DNA from: Nakamurella panacisegetis
GTDB lineage: Bacteria > Actinomycetota > Actinomycetes > Mycobacteriales > Nakamurellaceae
Direction of reading: 5' to 3'
Length of the DNA: 64,000 bases
Assembly: GCF_900104535.1 (NCBI RefSeq)
Contig: NZ_LT629710.1
Coordinates: 3,693,501 to 3,757,500 of the forward strand
In this document: one piece after another, positions 41,457-49,610 of the stretch
How positions within the stretch are numbered: position 1 is the stretch's first letter
Layout of the letters: every line of letters begins with the position of its first letter
The notes under the pieces: model-generated
The model's database searches: none
Told to the model about the DNA's origin: nothing
Seen by the model: the letters and a program-made list of their open reading frames with translations, nothing else
Program-made: the position numbers and the translations under genes

Positions 41457-42082
41457 AGGTCGTCGTCCTCGACTACGGTTCGGGCAATCTGGCGTCGGCC
41501 GAGCGTGCGTTGCGCCGTACCGGGGCCGAGGTGGAGGTCACGTCGGACTTCGAGACCGCGCTGAACGCCGACGGTCTGGTGGTGCCCGGAGTCGGGGCCT
41601 ACGCCGCCTGCATGGCCGGGCTCAAGGCGGTCCGGGGTGAGCGGATCATCGGTCGGCGGCTGGCCGGGGCCCGTCCGGTACTGGGTATCTGCGTCGGTAT
41701 GCAGATCCTGTTCGAGGCCGGGGTCGAGCACGGTGAACGGACCGAGGGCGTCGGCGAGTGGCCCGGAACGGTGGAGAAACTGCAGGCCCCGATCGTGCCC
41801 CACATGGGCTGGAACACGCTGCTGCCCGGGGAGGGTTCGACGCTGTTCGCCGGGCTTGATCCGGAGACCCGGTTCTATTTCGTCCACTCCTACGCGGTGC
41901 GCCGCTGGGAGCTCGAGGTGTCCCGGCCGTTCACGCCGCCGGTGGTGACGTGGGCCGAGCACGGCGGCGACCGGTTCGTGGCGGCGGTGGAGAACGGACC
42001 GCTGTCGGCCACCCAGTTCCATCCGGAGAAGTCCGGGGATGCCGGTGCCGAAGTGCTGCGGCGTTGGGTCGATTCGCTGTAA
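41444..42082 (+). CDS. hisH: Imidazole glycerol phosphate synthase, glutamine amidotransferase subunit
   Basis: 212 residues. Delivers ammonia from glutamine to HisF. Catalytic Cys83 lies in [10 protein letters not shown], and [13 protein letters not shown] carries the His and Glu of the triad; PHMGWNTL is the family oxyanion region. GTG 41444 lies within the small membrane gene. hisA and hisF are not present downstream; instead the SOS cassette follows after ten bases, so the operon is broken here relative to the usual hisH-A-F order. Confidence 0.96.
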   Translation: MAGLKVVVLDYGSGNLASAERALRRTGAEVEVTSDFETALNADGLVVPGVGAYAACMAGLKAVRGERIIGRRLAGARPVLGICVGMQILFEAGVEHGERTEGVGEWPGTVEKLQAPIVPHMGWNTLLPGEGSTLFAGLDPETRFYFVHSYAVRRWELEVSRPFTPPVVTWAEHGGDRFVAAVENGPLSATQFHPEKSGDAGAEVLRRWVDSL

Positions 42083-42084
42083 CA

Positions 42085-42100
42085 TCGAACTTGTGTTCGA
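42085..42100 (+). promoter_or_regulatory. LexA (SOS) box at imuA
   Basis: TCGAAC-TTGT-GTTCGA is a perfect match to the actinobacterial/Gram-positive SOS palindrome. It overlaps the last base of a -10 element (TAACAT, 42080-42085) and contains the imuA GTG start (42093-42095). LexA bound here would cover the transcription start of a leaderless mRNA. Confidence 0.92.
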
Positions 42101-42830
42101 TCGTCAACAGGTGCTCGCGGAGTTACGCCGCACTGTCGGTATCGAGCCGTTGCCTGCTTTCGCGGCGCCGGGTGGACCGGCCCCGGTGGGGTCGATGTCG
42201 GTCGGGACGGCAGCGGCCGGGTCGGTACTGGCCGTGCCCGCGCCGCTGGTCGACGTCCTGCCCCGTGGGGGCCTGCCTCGCGGCGGCGTGGTCTCTCTGG
42301 TCGGGGACGGCGGATCGACCAGCCTGCTCTTCGCGCTGCTCGCCGCTCCGTCCAATGCCTGGTCGGCGTTGGTCGGCCTGCCGGATCTCGCCCTGCTGGC
42401 CGCCGCCGAGCAGGGGGTTGACCTGGACCGGCTGGTGGTGATCCCCGATCCCGGACCTGATGTGTTGCAGGTGCTCTCGGTGCTCGCCGACGGGGTGGAC
42501 ATCATCGCCGCCGTACCGCCCAAGGTGTTGCCCCCGGCCCGCCTGCGCGTGCTGGGGGCCCGGTTGCGGCAGAGCGGTGCCGTGTTGCTGGCGGCCGGCC
42601 CGTGGCCCGGAGCCGAACTGGTGCTGCGCAGCCGAATTGAGAACTGGACCGGGATCGGCCGCGGTCATGGCCGGCTACGGGACCGGGAACTGGTGGTCGA
42701 GGTCAGTGGGCGCGGTGCCGCCCGGGGTCGAGGCAGCGTGGCCATGCTGCTGCGGAGCACCAGGTCGACCGTCACCCCCGTGCCACGGATCGAGCCGGTT
42801 GCCCTGCCGTTGGTCGCCGAGGTCGGCTGA
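42093..42830 (+). CDS. imuA: RecA-like mutasome protein ImuA'
   Basis: 245 residues. RecA-fold relative that works with ImuB and DnaE2 in damage-induced mutagenesis. The Walker A-like loop GDGGSTS at 71-77 is degenerate (no Lys), as expected for ImuA' proteins. DVLPRGGLPRGGVVSLVG precedes it, and LDRLVVIPDPGPDVLQVLSVLADGVDIIAA is the Walker B region. The hydrophilic C-terminal tail is where ImuB binds in mycobacteria. GTG 42093 lies inside the LexA box, seven bases after TAACAT, predicting a leaderless SOS-controlled message. Confidence 0.9.
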   Translation: MFDRQQVLAELRRTVGIEPLPAFAAPGGPAPVGSMSVGTAAAGSVLAVPAPLVDVLPRGGLPRGGVVSLVGDGGSTSLLFALLAAPSNAWSALVGLPDLALLAAAEQGVDLDRLVVIPDPGPDVLQVLSVLADGVDIIAAVPPKVLPPARLRVLGARLRQSGAVLLAAGPWPGAELVLRSRIENWTGIGRGHGRLRDRELVVEVSGRGAARGRGSVAMLLRSTRSTVTPVPRIEPVALPLVAEVG

Positions 42831-42843
42831 GCGGGCAGACCCT

Positions 42844-42858
42844 CCGCCGGTCCGGCGG
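42844..42858 (+). terminator. GC-rich hairpin after imuA
   Basis: CCGCCG and CGGCGG pair around GTC, 14 bases after the imuA stop. A purine run rather than a T-tract follows, so termination is uncertain. It is consistent with imuB using its own promoter. Confidence 0.35.
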
Positions 42859-42933
42859 GGAAGAAAGGCAGACATTCGTGACGAAGCGGTGGTCTTGAGG
42901 CTGTCGTACCCCGGGTCTAGTCTTGGAAAAGAG

Positions 42934-42949
42934 TCGAACAACAGTTCGA
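42934..42949 (+). promoter_or_regulatory. LexA (SOS) box at imuB
   Basis: TCGAAC-AACA-GTTCGA, a second perfect SOS palindrome. It is directly followed by TATGCT (42950-42955), a good -10 element, so LexA would block this promoter. Confidence 0.93.
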
Positions 42950-42976
42950 TATGCTGGGTTCAGGAGTGGTGGCGAG

Positions 42977-43078
42977 GTGGGCGACGTGGTGATCGACCAG
43001 GTTGAGATGCGAAGGGCGGTGGCTGCCTTCGGCCTCCGCGATTCCCGCCAGCCGCCCCATGGGTGCACCGCGTCATGA
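42977..43078 (+). CDS. 33-codon leader ORF coupled to imuB
   Basis: GTG 42977 opens 33 codons (MGDVVIDQVEMRRAVAAF then a Pro/Ser/Cys-containing tail). AGGAG lies ten bases upstream at 42962-42966, close to the predicted transcription start. The stop TGA at 43076-43078 overlaps the imuB ATG (ATGA), so translating this ORF could deliver ribosomes to imuB. It may be a real microprotein, a translational leader only, or a chance ORF. No similarity is recognised. Confidence 0.45.
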   Translation: MGDVVIDQVEMRRAVAAFGLRDSRQPPHGCTAS

Positions 43079-44817
43079 ACACCGCACCCACGGACATCGC
43101 GCCGGAACGCAGCCGCACCCTGGTGATCTGGTGCCCCGACTGGCCGGCGGTGGCCGGTGCCCGACAGGCCGGAAAGTCGCCGTCCGAACCGGTGGCCGTG
43201 TTCCACGCCAATCGGGTGCAGACCTGCAACCGGGCCGCCCGCAGCGAAGGTATCGGGGTCGGGCAACGTCGTCGGGACGCCCAGTCGCGGTACCCCGATC
43301 TGCTGGTGCTCAAGGCGGACCCTGATCGGGACGCCCGGCTGTTCGAGCCGGTGGTCGCGGCGGTGGAGTCGGTGGCGCCGGGAGTCGAGATCCTCCGGCC
43401 GGGGCTGGTGGCCTGCTCGTCGAGGGGCCCGACCCGGTTCTTCGGCAGCGAAACCGAAGCCGCCGAACGGATCGTCGACCTCGTGGAAGCGCTGGACGTC
43501 GAATGCTCGGTCGGCATCGCCGACTCGTTGGCGGTGGCCGTGCTGGCGGCGCGTCAGGTCAAGATCGTGAGCCGGGGCGGATCGGCCACCTTCTGCGCCG
43601 GGCTGCCGATCGTCGAGCTGGCCCGCGATCCGGCGATCGCCCCGCCGGAGCGGATGGACCTGATCGACCTGCTGATCCGGCTGGGCATCCACACGGCCGG
43701 GGCGTTCGCCGCTCTGCCCGATGCGAAGGTGGCCACTCGTTTCGGCGCTGACGCCGTCGTCGCCCACCGGTTGGCCAAGGGGGAGGCCGAGCGGGGCCTG
43801 TCGCGTCGGAGCATCCCGGAGGAGCTCGCGGTGGAGCAGCCGTTCGATCCGCCGCTGGAACGGGTGGACTCGGCCGCGTTCGCCGCGAAGGCGCTGGCCG
43901 AACGGTTCCACGCCCGGCTGGGCGACGCCGGTCTGGCCTGCACCCGGCTGGCGATCAGCGCCACCACCGACCGAGGCGGCCACCTGTCCCGGATCTGGCG
44001 GTGCGCCCGGCCGCTCACCCCGGCCGCGACGGCGGATCGGTTGCGCTGGCAACTCGACGGCTGGCTCACGGCCGGCCGCACCCGGCAACGGACGGAAGAC
44101 GATGACGACACCGGGCCGGGCGGCATCACGTCGCTGCGGCTGGAACCGATCGAGGCGATCGGAGCCGGGCTCGTCCAGTACGGGCTCTGGGGCTCCGACG
44201 GTCAGGACGACCAGCGGGCCGGTTGGGCCTTCGCCCGGGTGCAGGGTCTCCTCGGTCCGCAATCGGTTCTGACCCCGGTGCTCTCCGGTGGTCGGGGCCC
44301 GGGGGAGCGCATCACCCTGCTGCCCTGGGGTGAGGAGAAGGTGCCGGCCCGAGATCCGTCCGCGCCATGGCCAGGGGCGCTGCCGGCGCCCACCCCCTCC
44401 CGGCTCGCCGGCCCCGACACCACCGTGACAATGCTCGACGACCTCGGCTCGCCCGTGGTCGTGACCGACCGGGGAATGCTCAGCGGCGCACCGTCGCGGC
44501 TACACGGAAAGGCGGTCGACCCCTGCTGGATCCAGAGCTGGGCCGGGCCCTGGCTGCTGGACGAGCGGTGGTGGACCGCCCGGCCGGAGATCATCCAGCC
44601 CCCGGCCCCGTCACCGGCTCGGGCCGAATATCGGCCGGCCCCCGGCGATCTCGACTACCGGAAGCCGCGGTCCCCGCGCCCGGAGGAACCGGTCGGTACC
44701 GGCATCAGCGCCCCGGCCCGGCACAGCGCACGGTTGCAGGTACTTCCCGATACCGGCCCGGCCCTACTGCTGTTGTTCGGCGTCGACGGGTGGCAGGTCG
44801 AGGGGGTGTACGACTGA
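43075..44817 (+). CDS. imuB: Y-family polymerase-like mutasome adaptor ImuB
   Basis: 580 residues. A catalytically dead DinB-like protein that links DnaE2 and ImuA' to the sliding clamp. The start LVIWCPDWPAVAGA replaces the Asp-containing first motif of active Y-family polymerases, and SRGPTRFFGSE replaces the acidic catalytic motif. Thumb and little-finger regions follow, with RLEPIEAIGAGLVQYGLWGSDGQ; QYGLWG at 368-373 matches the beta-clamp peptide QLPLWG known from mycobacterial ImuB. The C-terminal 120 residues are Pro-rich. ATG 43075 overlaps the leader ORF stop; GTG 43063 is an alternative. The stop overlaps dnaE2. Confidence 0.92.
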   Translation: MNTAPTDIAPERSRTLVIWCPDWPAVAGARQAGKSPSEPVAVFHANRVQTCNRAARSEGIGVGQRRRDAQSRYPDLLVLKADPDRDARLFEPVVAAVESVAPGVEILRPGLVACSSRGPTRFFGSETEAAERIVDLVEALDVECSVGIADSLAVAVLAARQVKIVSRGGSATFCAGLPIVELARDPAIAPPERMDLIDLLIRLGIHTAGAFAALPDAKVATRFGADAVVAHRLAKGEAERGLSRRSIPEELAVEQPFDPPLERVDSAAFAAKALAERFHARLGDAGLACTRLAISATTDRGGHLSRIWRCARPLTPAATADRLRWQLDGWLTAGRTRQRTEDDDDTGPGGITSLRLEPIEAIGAGLVQYGLWGSDGQDDQRAGWAFARVQGLLGPQSVLTPVLSGGRGPGERITLLPWGEEKVPARDPSAPWPGALPAPTPSRLAGPDTTVTMLDDLGSPVVVTDRGMLSGAPSRLHGKAVDPCWIQSWAGPWLLDERWWTARPEIIQPPAPSPARAEYRPAPGDLDYRKPRSPRPEEPVGTGISAPARHSARLQVLPDTGPALLLLFGVDGWQVEGVYD

Positions 44818-47800
44818 TGGGTTGGTCCAACCCGCCGGTGCCGTGGCGCGAACTGGAACGGGCCCTGTCCGGGCTTCCTCCCCTGAAGGGCCGTGGGCCG
44901 CCGGCCACCGTCAGCCGCATCCCCGGCACCGCCGACCAGCCGCCGATTCGGCAACCGGTCCCAGCGCCGACGCCTCGGGATCCGGCCGTCGTCATCCCCT
45001 ACGCCGAGTTGCACGCCCACTCGGCGTTCAGCTTCCTCGACGGCGCCTCCACGCCGGAGACGCTGGCCCGGGAGGCGGCCCGGCTCGGATTGGACGCCCT
45101 GGCCCTCACCGACCACGACGGCTTCTACGGGGTGGTCCGGTTCGCCGAGGCGGCCAAGGAGGTGGGCCTGAGAACCCTCTACGGTGCGGAACTCTCGCTG
45201 GATCTGCCGACCGGCCAGCTCGGCGTCCCCGACCCGGTCGGACGTCATCTGCTGGTCCTGGCCCGGGGGCAGGAGGGGTATCGCCGCCTCGCCCAGCAGA
45301 TCAGCCGGGCCCAGCTCCGGGGAGGCGAGAAGGGCCGCCCGGTCTACGATCTGGACGAGCTCGCGGCCGCCGCCGACGGGCACTGGCTGATCCTCACCGG
45401 ATGTCGCAAGGGCAGCGTCCGCCGAGCCCTGGCCCTCGGTGGGGCGCCACTGGCCCGGGCCGAGATCCGCCGCCTGATCGATCGGTTCGGGGCCGACAAT
45501 GTGGTGGTCGAACTCACCGATCACCAGCAACCCACCGACGACGAGGACAACGACGAACTGGCCGGGCTGGCCGCCGATCTCGGGCTCGAGGTGGTGGCGA
45601 CCACCGGCGCCCACTACGCCCGTCCGCAGGGCTCCCGGCTCAGCAGTGCCGTGGCCGCGGTGCGGGCCCGGCGCAGCCTCGACGAGGCCGATCCCTTCCT
45701 GCCGGCCGGCCCGGCGGCCCACCTGCGCTCCGGGGCGGAGATGGCCGCCTTGTTCGCCCGCTATCCGACCGCGGTCGCCAATGCCGCCCGGATCGGACGG
45801 GAGTGTGCGTTCGACCTGATGCTCGTTGCGCCGCAGTTGCCGCCGTTCGACGTGCCGGCCGGGCACGACGAGAACAGCCACCTCCGAGAACTGACGATGG
45901 CCGGTGCGGCCCGGCGTTACGGCTCCGCGGAGCAGCGGCCCGATGCCTACGCGCAGATCGAGAAGGAGCTGGGCATCATCTCCAACCTCAACTTCCCCGG
46001 TTATTTCCTGATCGTCCACGACATCGTCGATTTCTGCCGGAAGGAGCAGATCCTCTGCCAGGGAAGGGGTTCCGCGGCCAACTCGGCCGTCTGTTACGCG
46101 CTGGGCATCACCGCCGTCGACGCCGTGAAATACGGTCTGCTGTTCGAACGGTTCCTCGCCCCGGAACGGGACGGGCCACCGGACATCGACGTCGACATCG
46201 AATCCGATCGTCGGGAAGAGGTGATCCAGCACGTCTATCTCAAGTACGGCCGGGAGAAGGCGGCCCAGGTGGCCAACGTCAACACGTTCCGGCCACGGAT
46301 GGCCGTCCGTGACATGGCCAAGGCGATGGGGCACTCACCGGGCCAGCAGGACGCCTACTCCAAACAACTCGACGGGTGGACACCACTGGCGAAACAGACC
46401 GCCGACGAGCACACCATCCCGGCCGACGTCCTAGCCCTGGCCGCCCAGATCCAGGACTATCCACGGCATCTGGGGATCCATTCCGGCGGGATGGTGATCT
46501 GCGACCGGCCGGTCGGAGAGGTGTGCCCGGTCGAGTGGGGGCGGATGCCGAACCGTTCGGTACTGCAGTGGGACAAGGACGACTGCGCGGCGATCGGGCT
46601 GGTCAAGTTCGACCTGCTCGGTCTGGGCATGCTCTCGGCCCTGCACTACGCGGTCGACCTGGTGCGCCGGCACGAACACATCGAGGTCGACTTCGCCCAG
46701 CTGGATCTGGAGGAGCCGGCGGTCTACGAAATGCTCCGCCGGGCCGATTCGGTCGGGGTGTTCCAGGTGGAGTCGCGAGCGCAGATGGCCACGCTGCCGC
46801 GGCTGAAACCGCGAACCTTCTACGACCTGGTGGTCGAGGTCGCGTTGATCAGGCCCGGTCCGATCCAAGGTGGTTCGGTGCACCCGTACATCCGGCGCCG
46901 CAACGGGTTGGAGCCGGTGGTCTACGACCATCCGGTGATGGAGCGATCGCTGTCGAAGACCCTCGGCATCCCGCTGTTCCAGGAACAGCTGATGCAACTG
47001 GCGGTCGACGTGGCCGGGTTCGACGCCGGCGAGGCCGACCAGTTGCGGCGGGCGATGGGCGCCAAACGGTCCACCGCCAAGATGGAGCAGATGAAGGCCC
47101 GGCTGTACGACGGGATGAGCAATCTGCACGGCATCACCGGTGATGCCGCGGACCGCATCTACGAACGGTTGCTGGCTTTCGCCAACTTCGGGTTCGCCGA
47201 GTCCCACGCCCTCTCGTTCGCCTCCTTGGTCTTCTACTCGTCGTGGCTCAAACTGCACCACCCGGCGGCCTTCACCGCGGCCCTCCTGCGGGCTCAGCCG
47301 ATGGGTTTCTACTCGCCGCAGTCGCTGGTGGCCGACGCCCGCCGGCACGGTGTCACGATCAGGCGGCCCGACATCAACGCCTCCCGGGCCGAGGCCGATC
47401 TGGAGCCCGGCCCGGGCGGACGCCCGGCCATCCGGCTGGGGTTGGCCGGCGTCCGGACCGTCGGCACCGACCTCGCCGACCGGATCGTGGCGGCCCGCCC
47501 GGAGGGCGGTTACCGGGACATCGACGAACTGACCAGGGCGATCACCCTGACCTCGGCCGAGGCGGAGGCGCTGGCCACCTCGGGTGCCCTCGACGCCCTG
47601 ACCCTCCACGGCGAGTCACCACTGGGCCACGACCGCCGTCGTGCGCTGTGGGCGGCCGGCGCCGCATCGGGGGAGAGAGCGGGCACCTTGCCCGGTGCGA
47701 TGGTCGGTCTGGACGCCCCGTCGCTGCCCGGGATGAGCGAGATCGAGTTGACCGTGGCCGACATCTGGGCCACTGGTATCTCACCCGAGATGTATCCCAC

Positions 47801-48146
47801 CGAGTTCTCCCGGGAAGCCCTCGATCGGTTGGGGGTGGTGCGGGCCTCGGACCTCGGGGCCATGGAACACGGCACCAGGGTGCTGGTCGCGGGCATGGTG
47901 ACGCACCGGCAACGTCCGGCCACCGCCTCCGGGATCATCTTCGTCAACCTGGAGGACGAGTCGGGAATGATCAACGTGGTGTGCTCGACCGGGTTCTGGA
48001 GCAAGTACCGGAAGGTCGCTCGCGGATCACCGTCTTTGCTGGTCAGAGGCATGCTCGAACGGCAGGGGGCGGCCTTCTCGGTGCTGGCCGAACGGATCGC
48101 GCCGCTCGCCCTGGTGGCCACGACGCCATCGCGGGATTTCCGGTGA
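44817..48146 (+). CDS. dnaE2: Error-prone DNA polymerase DnaE2
   Basis: 1109 residues. The polymerase of the SOS mutasome. A DnaE2-type N-terminal extension (GWSNPPVPWRELERALSG) precedes the PHP domain (YAELHAHSAFSFLDGASTPETL). Then come CQGRGSAANSAVCYALGIT, catalytic PPDIDVDIESDRREEVI, KFDLLGLGMLSAL, FQEQLMQLAVDVAGF, SYxSSWLK-like FYSSWLKLHHPAAFTAALL and a C-terminal OB fold (GTRVLVAGMVTHRQRP). It is shorter than DnaE1 and lacks its clamp and tau tail. ATG 44817 shares one base with the imuB stop, so imuB and dnaE2 are co-translated and both SOS-controlled. Confidence 0.96.
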   Translation: MGWSNPPVPWRELERALSGLPPLKGRGPPATVSRIPGTADQPPIRQPVPAPTPRDPAVVIPYAELHAHSAFSFLDGASTPETLAREAARLGLDALALTDHDGFYGVVRFAEAAKEVGLRTLYGAELSLDLPTGQLGVPDPVGRHLLVLARGQEGYRRLAQQISRAQLRGGEKGRPVYDLDELAAAADGHWLILTGCRKGSVRRALALGGAPLARAEIRRLIDRFGADNVVVELTDHQQPTDDEDNDELAGLAADLGLEVVATTGAHYARPQGSRLSSAVAAVRARRSLDEADPFLPAGPAAHLRSGAEMAALFARYPTAVANAARIGRECAFDLMLVAPQLPPFDVPAGHDENSHLRELTMAGAARRYGSAEQRPDAYAQIEKELGIISNLNFPGYFLIVHDIVDFCRKEQILCQGRGSAANSAVCYALGITAVDAVKYGLLFERFLAPERDGPPDIDVDIESDRREEVIQHVYLKYGREKAAQVANVNTFRPRMAVRDMAKAMGHSPGQQDAYSKQLDGWTPLAKQTADEHTIPADVLALAAQIQDYPRHLGIHSGGMVICDRPVGEVCPVEWGRMPNRSVLQWDKDDCAAIGLVKFDLLGLGMLSALHYAVDLVRRHEHIEVDFAQLDLEEPAVYEMLRRADSVGVFQVESRAQMATLPRLKPRTFYDLVVEVALIRPGPIQGGSVHPYIRRRNGLEPVVYDHPVMERSLSKTLGIPLFQEQLMQLAVDVAGFDAGEADQLRRAMGAKRSTAKMEQMKARLYDGMSNLHGITGDAADRIYERLLAFANFGFAESHALSFASLVFYSSWLKLHHPAAFTAALLRAQPMGFYSPQSLVADARRHGVTIRRPDINASRAEADLEPGPGGRPAIRLGLAGVRTVGTDLADRIVAARPEGGYRDIDELTRAITLTSAEAEALATSGALDALTLHGESPLGHDRRRALWAAGAASGERAGTLPGAMVGLDAPSLPGMSEIELTVADIWATGISPEMYPTEFSREALDRLGVVRASDLGAMEHGTRVLVAGMVTHRQRPATASGIIFVNLEDESGMINVVCSTGFWSKYRKVARGSPSLLVRGMLERQGAAFSVLAERIAPLALVATTPSRDFR

Positions 48147-48169
48147 CCGGCGTCTGGCAACATCAAGGG

Positions 48170-48268
48170 ATGAGCGAGCATCGTCGATCGGGACCGGTAC
48201 CAGGGCCAGCACAGCGCGGAGCTCGTCAACCGATGAGCGCCGGCGCGACGAGCCGGGGTTCGGCATGA
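48170..48268 (+). CDS. Possible 32-codon leader ORF
   Basis: ATG 48170 (MSEHRRSGPVPGPAQRGARQ and a Ser/Gly/Ala tail) ends in a TGA that overlaps the ATG of the next gene (ATGA at 48265-48268). Arg- and Pro-rich composition is typical of a chance frame in GC-rich DNA, but the exact overlap suggests translational coupling. No recognised similarity. Confidence 0.3.
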   Translation: MSEHRRSGPVPGPAQRGARQPMSAGATSRGSA

Positions 48269-48771
48269 GCGAGGTGTTCGAGCGGGCGTCGGTGTCCTTG
48301 ATGATGGCCGACTATGCGGTGGCCGATCAGTTGGGCAAGGTGCAGATCGTCGGCGGTGGCCTGCAGCTCGTCGGGCGCGACCACGGCACGGGGCTGTCGT
48401 CGGCCTTCGCGTTGGTGGTGACCCTGGACTTCCCGCCGACCGTGTTCAACGAGCAGTACGTGTTCGAGGTCGTCCTGGAGGACGTCAACGGGGCGCCGGT
48501 CGAGTTGGCCGCGGCCCCGCCCGGCGGGATCTCCAACGTCGTGCGGTTCGGCCAGACCCTGCAGGTGGAGGAACCCACCTTCCGCGGCAACGGCGTGCCC
48601 CGGCATGCCCTGCCGGCGCGTTCGCACGTGGTGCTGTTCTTCAACACCGGACTGCCGTTGCCGGCCGGGAACGTGTTGGTCTGGCGGGCCCGGATCGACG
48701 GGGATTCACGCCCGGAATGGACCCTGCCCTTCTTCGTCCCCGCCCCGCCGACCGGTCCCGTGCTGGGCTGA
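48265..48771 (+). CDS. Conserved hypothetical protein of likely beta-rich fold
   Basis: 168 residues, no signal peptide or membrane segment. It starts VFERASVSLMMADYAVADQLGKVQIVGGGLQLVG and alternates short hydrophobic strands (SSAFALVVTLDFPP, YVFEVVLEDVNG, HVVLFFNTGLPLPAGNVLVWRARIDG), which suggests a beta sandwich. I have seen similar short proteins with the DxLGKxxIxG pattern in actinobacteria but know no function. It ends eight bases before exonuclease III and may be co-transcribed with it. Confidence 0.75.
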   Translation: MSEVFERASVSLMMADYAVADQLGKVQIVGGGLQLVGRDHGTGLSSAFALVVTLDFPPTVFNEQYVFEVVLEDVNGAPVELAAAPPGGISNVVRFGQTLQVEEPTFRGNGVPRHALPARSHVVLFFNTGLPLPAGNVLVWRARIDGDSRPEWTLPFFVPAPPTGPVLG

Positions 48772-48779
48772 GGCCCGCC

Positions 48780-49610
48780 GTGTCCGCCACCCCGCCGCCC
48801 GGTTCGCCCCCCTTGAGATTTGCCACCTGGAACATCAACTCGATCCGGGCCCGCCAGGATCGGCTGCTGGCCTTCCTGGCCCGCTCCGACGTCGACGTAC
48901 TCGCGATCCAGGAAACCAAGATCCCGAACGAGAAGTTCCCGACCGCGCCGATCGCCGATCTCGGTTTCGAGGTGGCCCACCATGGGGTCTCGCAGTGGAA
49001 CGGCGTCGCGCTCATCTCCCGGGTGGGAATCGAGAACATCCGCATCGGGTTCCCGGGCATGCCCACGTTCGGCCAGCCTCCGCTGACCGAGGCCCGGGCC
49101 ATCGGTGCCACCTGCGGCGGCATCGACATCTGGAGCCTGTACGTGCCCAACGGCCGCAGTCTCGGTGATCCGCATTATGACTACAAGCTCGAATGGCTGG
49201 CCGCTCTGGCCTGGTTCGTGGCGGCCGAGCTGACCGCCGATCCGGCGAAACAACTGGCCCTGTGCGGCGATTTCAACATCGCTCCGACCGACGAGGACGT
49301 CTGGGACATGGCCGCTTTCGAGGGCGACACCCACGTCAGCGAGCCCGAACGCACCGCGTTCGCCAACCTGCTCGGCAGCGGGTTGCAGGACGTGGTCCGG
49401 CCCCACCAACCCGGACCGGGGGTGTACACCTACTGGGACTACCAGCGTCTGCGGTTCCCCCGGCGCGAGGGCATGCGGATCGACTTCGCCCTGGCCTCAG
49501 CCGCTCTCGCCGGACGAGTCACCGCGGCCAGGATCGACCGCGAGGAACGCAAGGGCAAGGGCGCGTCCGACCACGCGCCGGTGATCGTCGACGTGGGAGA
49601 GCAACCGTGA
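48780..49610 (+). CDS. xth: Exonuclease III family (AP endonuclease)
   Basis: 276 residues. Repairs abasic sites and trims 3' ends. EEP-fold landmarks: FATWNINSIRAR (Asn18), LAIQETKIPNEKFP (Glu45), NGVALISR, SLYVPNGRSLGDPHYDYKLEW, LCGDFNIAPTDEDVWD and the C-terminal MRIDFALAS and GASDHAPVIVD with catalytic His. GTG 48780 was chosen from homology. The stop overlaps the amidotransferase gene (GTGA). Confidence 0.95.
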   Translation: MSATPPPGSPPLRFATWNINSIRARQDRLLAFLARSDVDVLAIQETKIPNEKFPTAPIADLGFEVAHHGVSQWNGVALISRVGIENIRIGFPGMPTFGQPPLTEARAIGATCGGIDIWSLYVPNGRSLGDPHYDYKLEWLAALAWFVAAELTADPAKQLALCGDFNIAPTDEDVWDMAAFEGDTHVSEPERTAFANLLGSGLQDVVRPHQPGPGVYTYWDYQRLRFPRREGMRIDFALASAALAGRVTAARIDREERKGKGASDHAPVIVDVGEQP

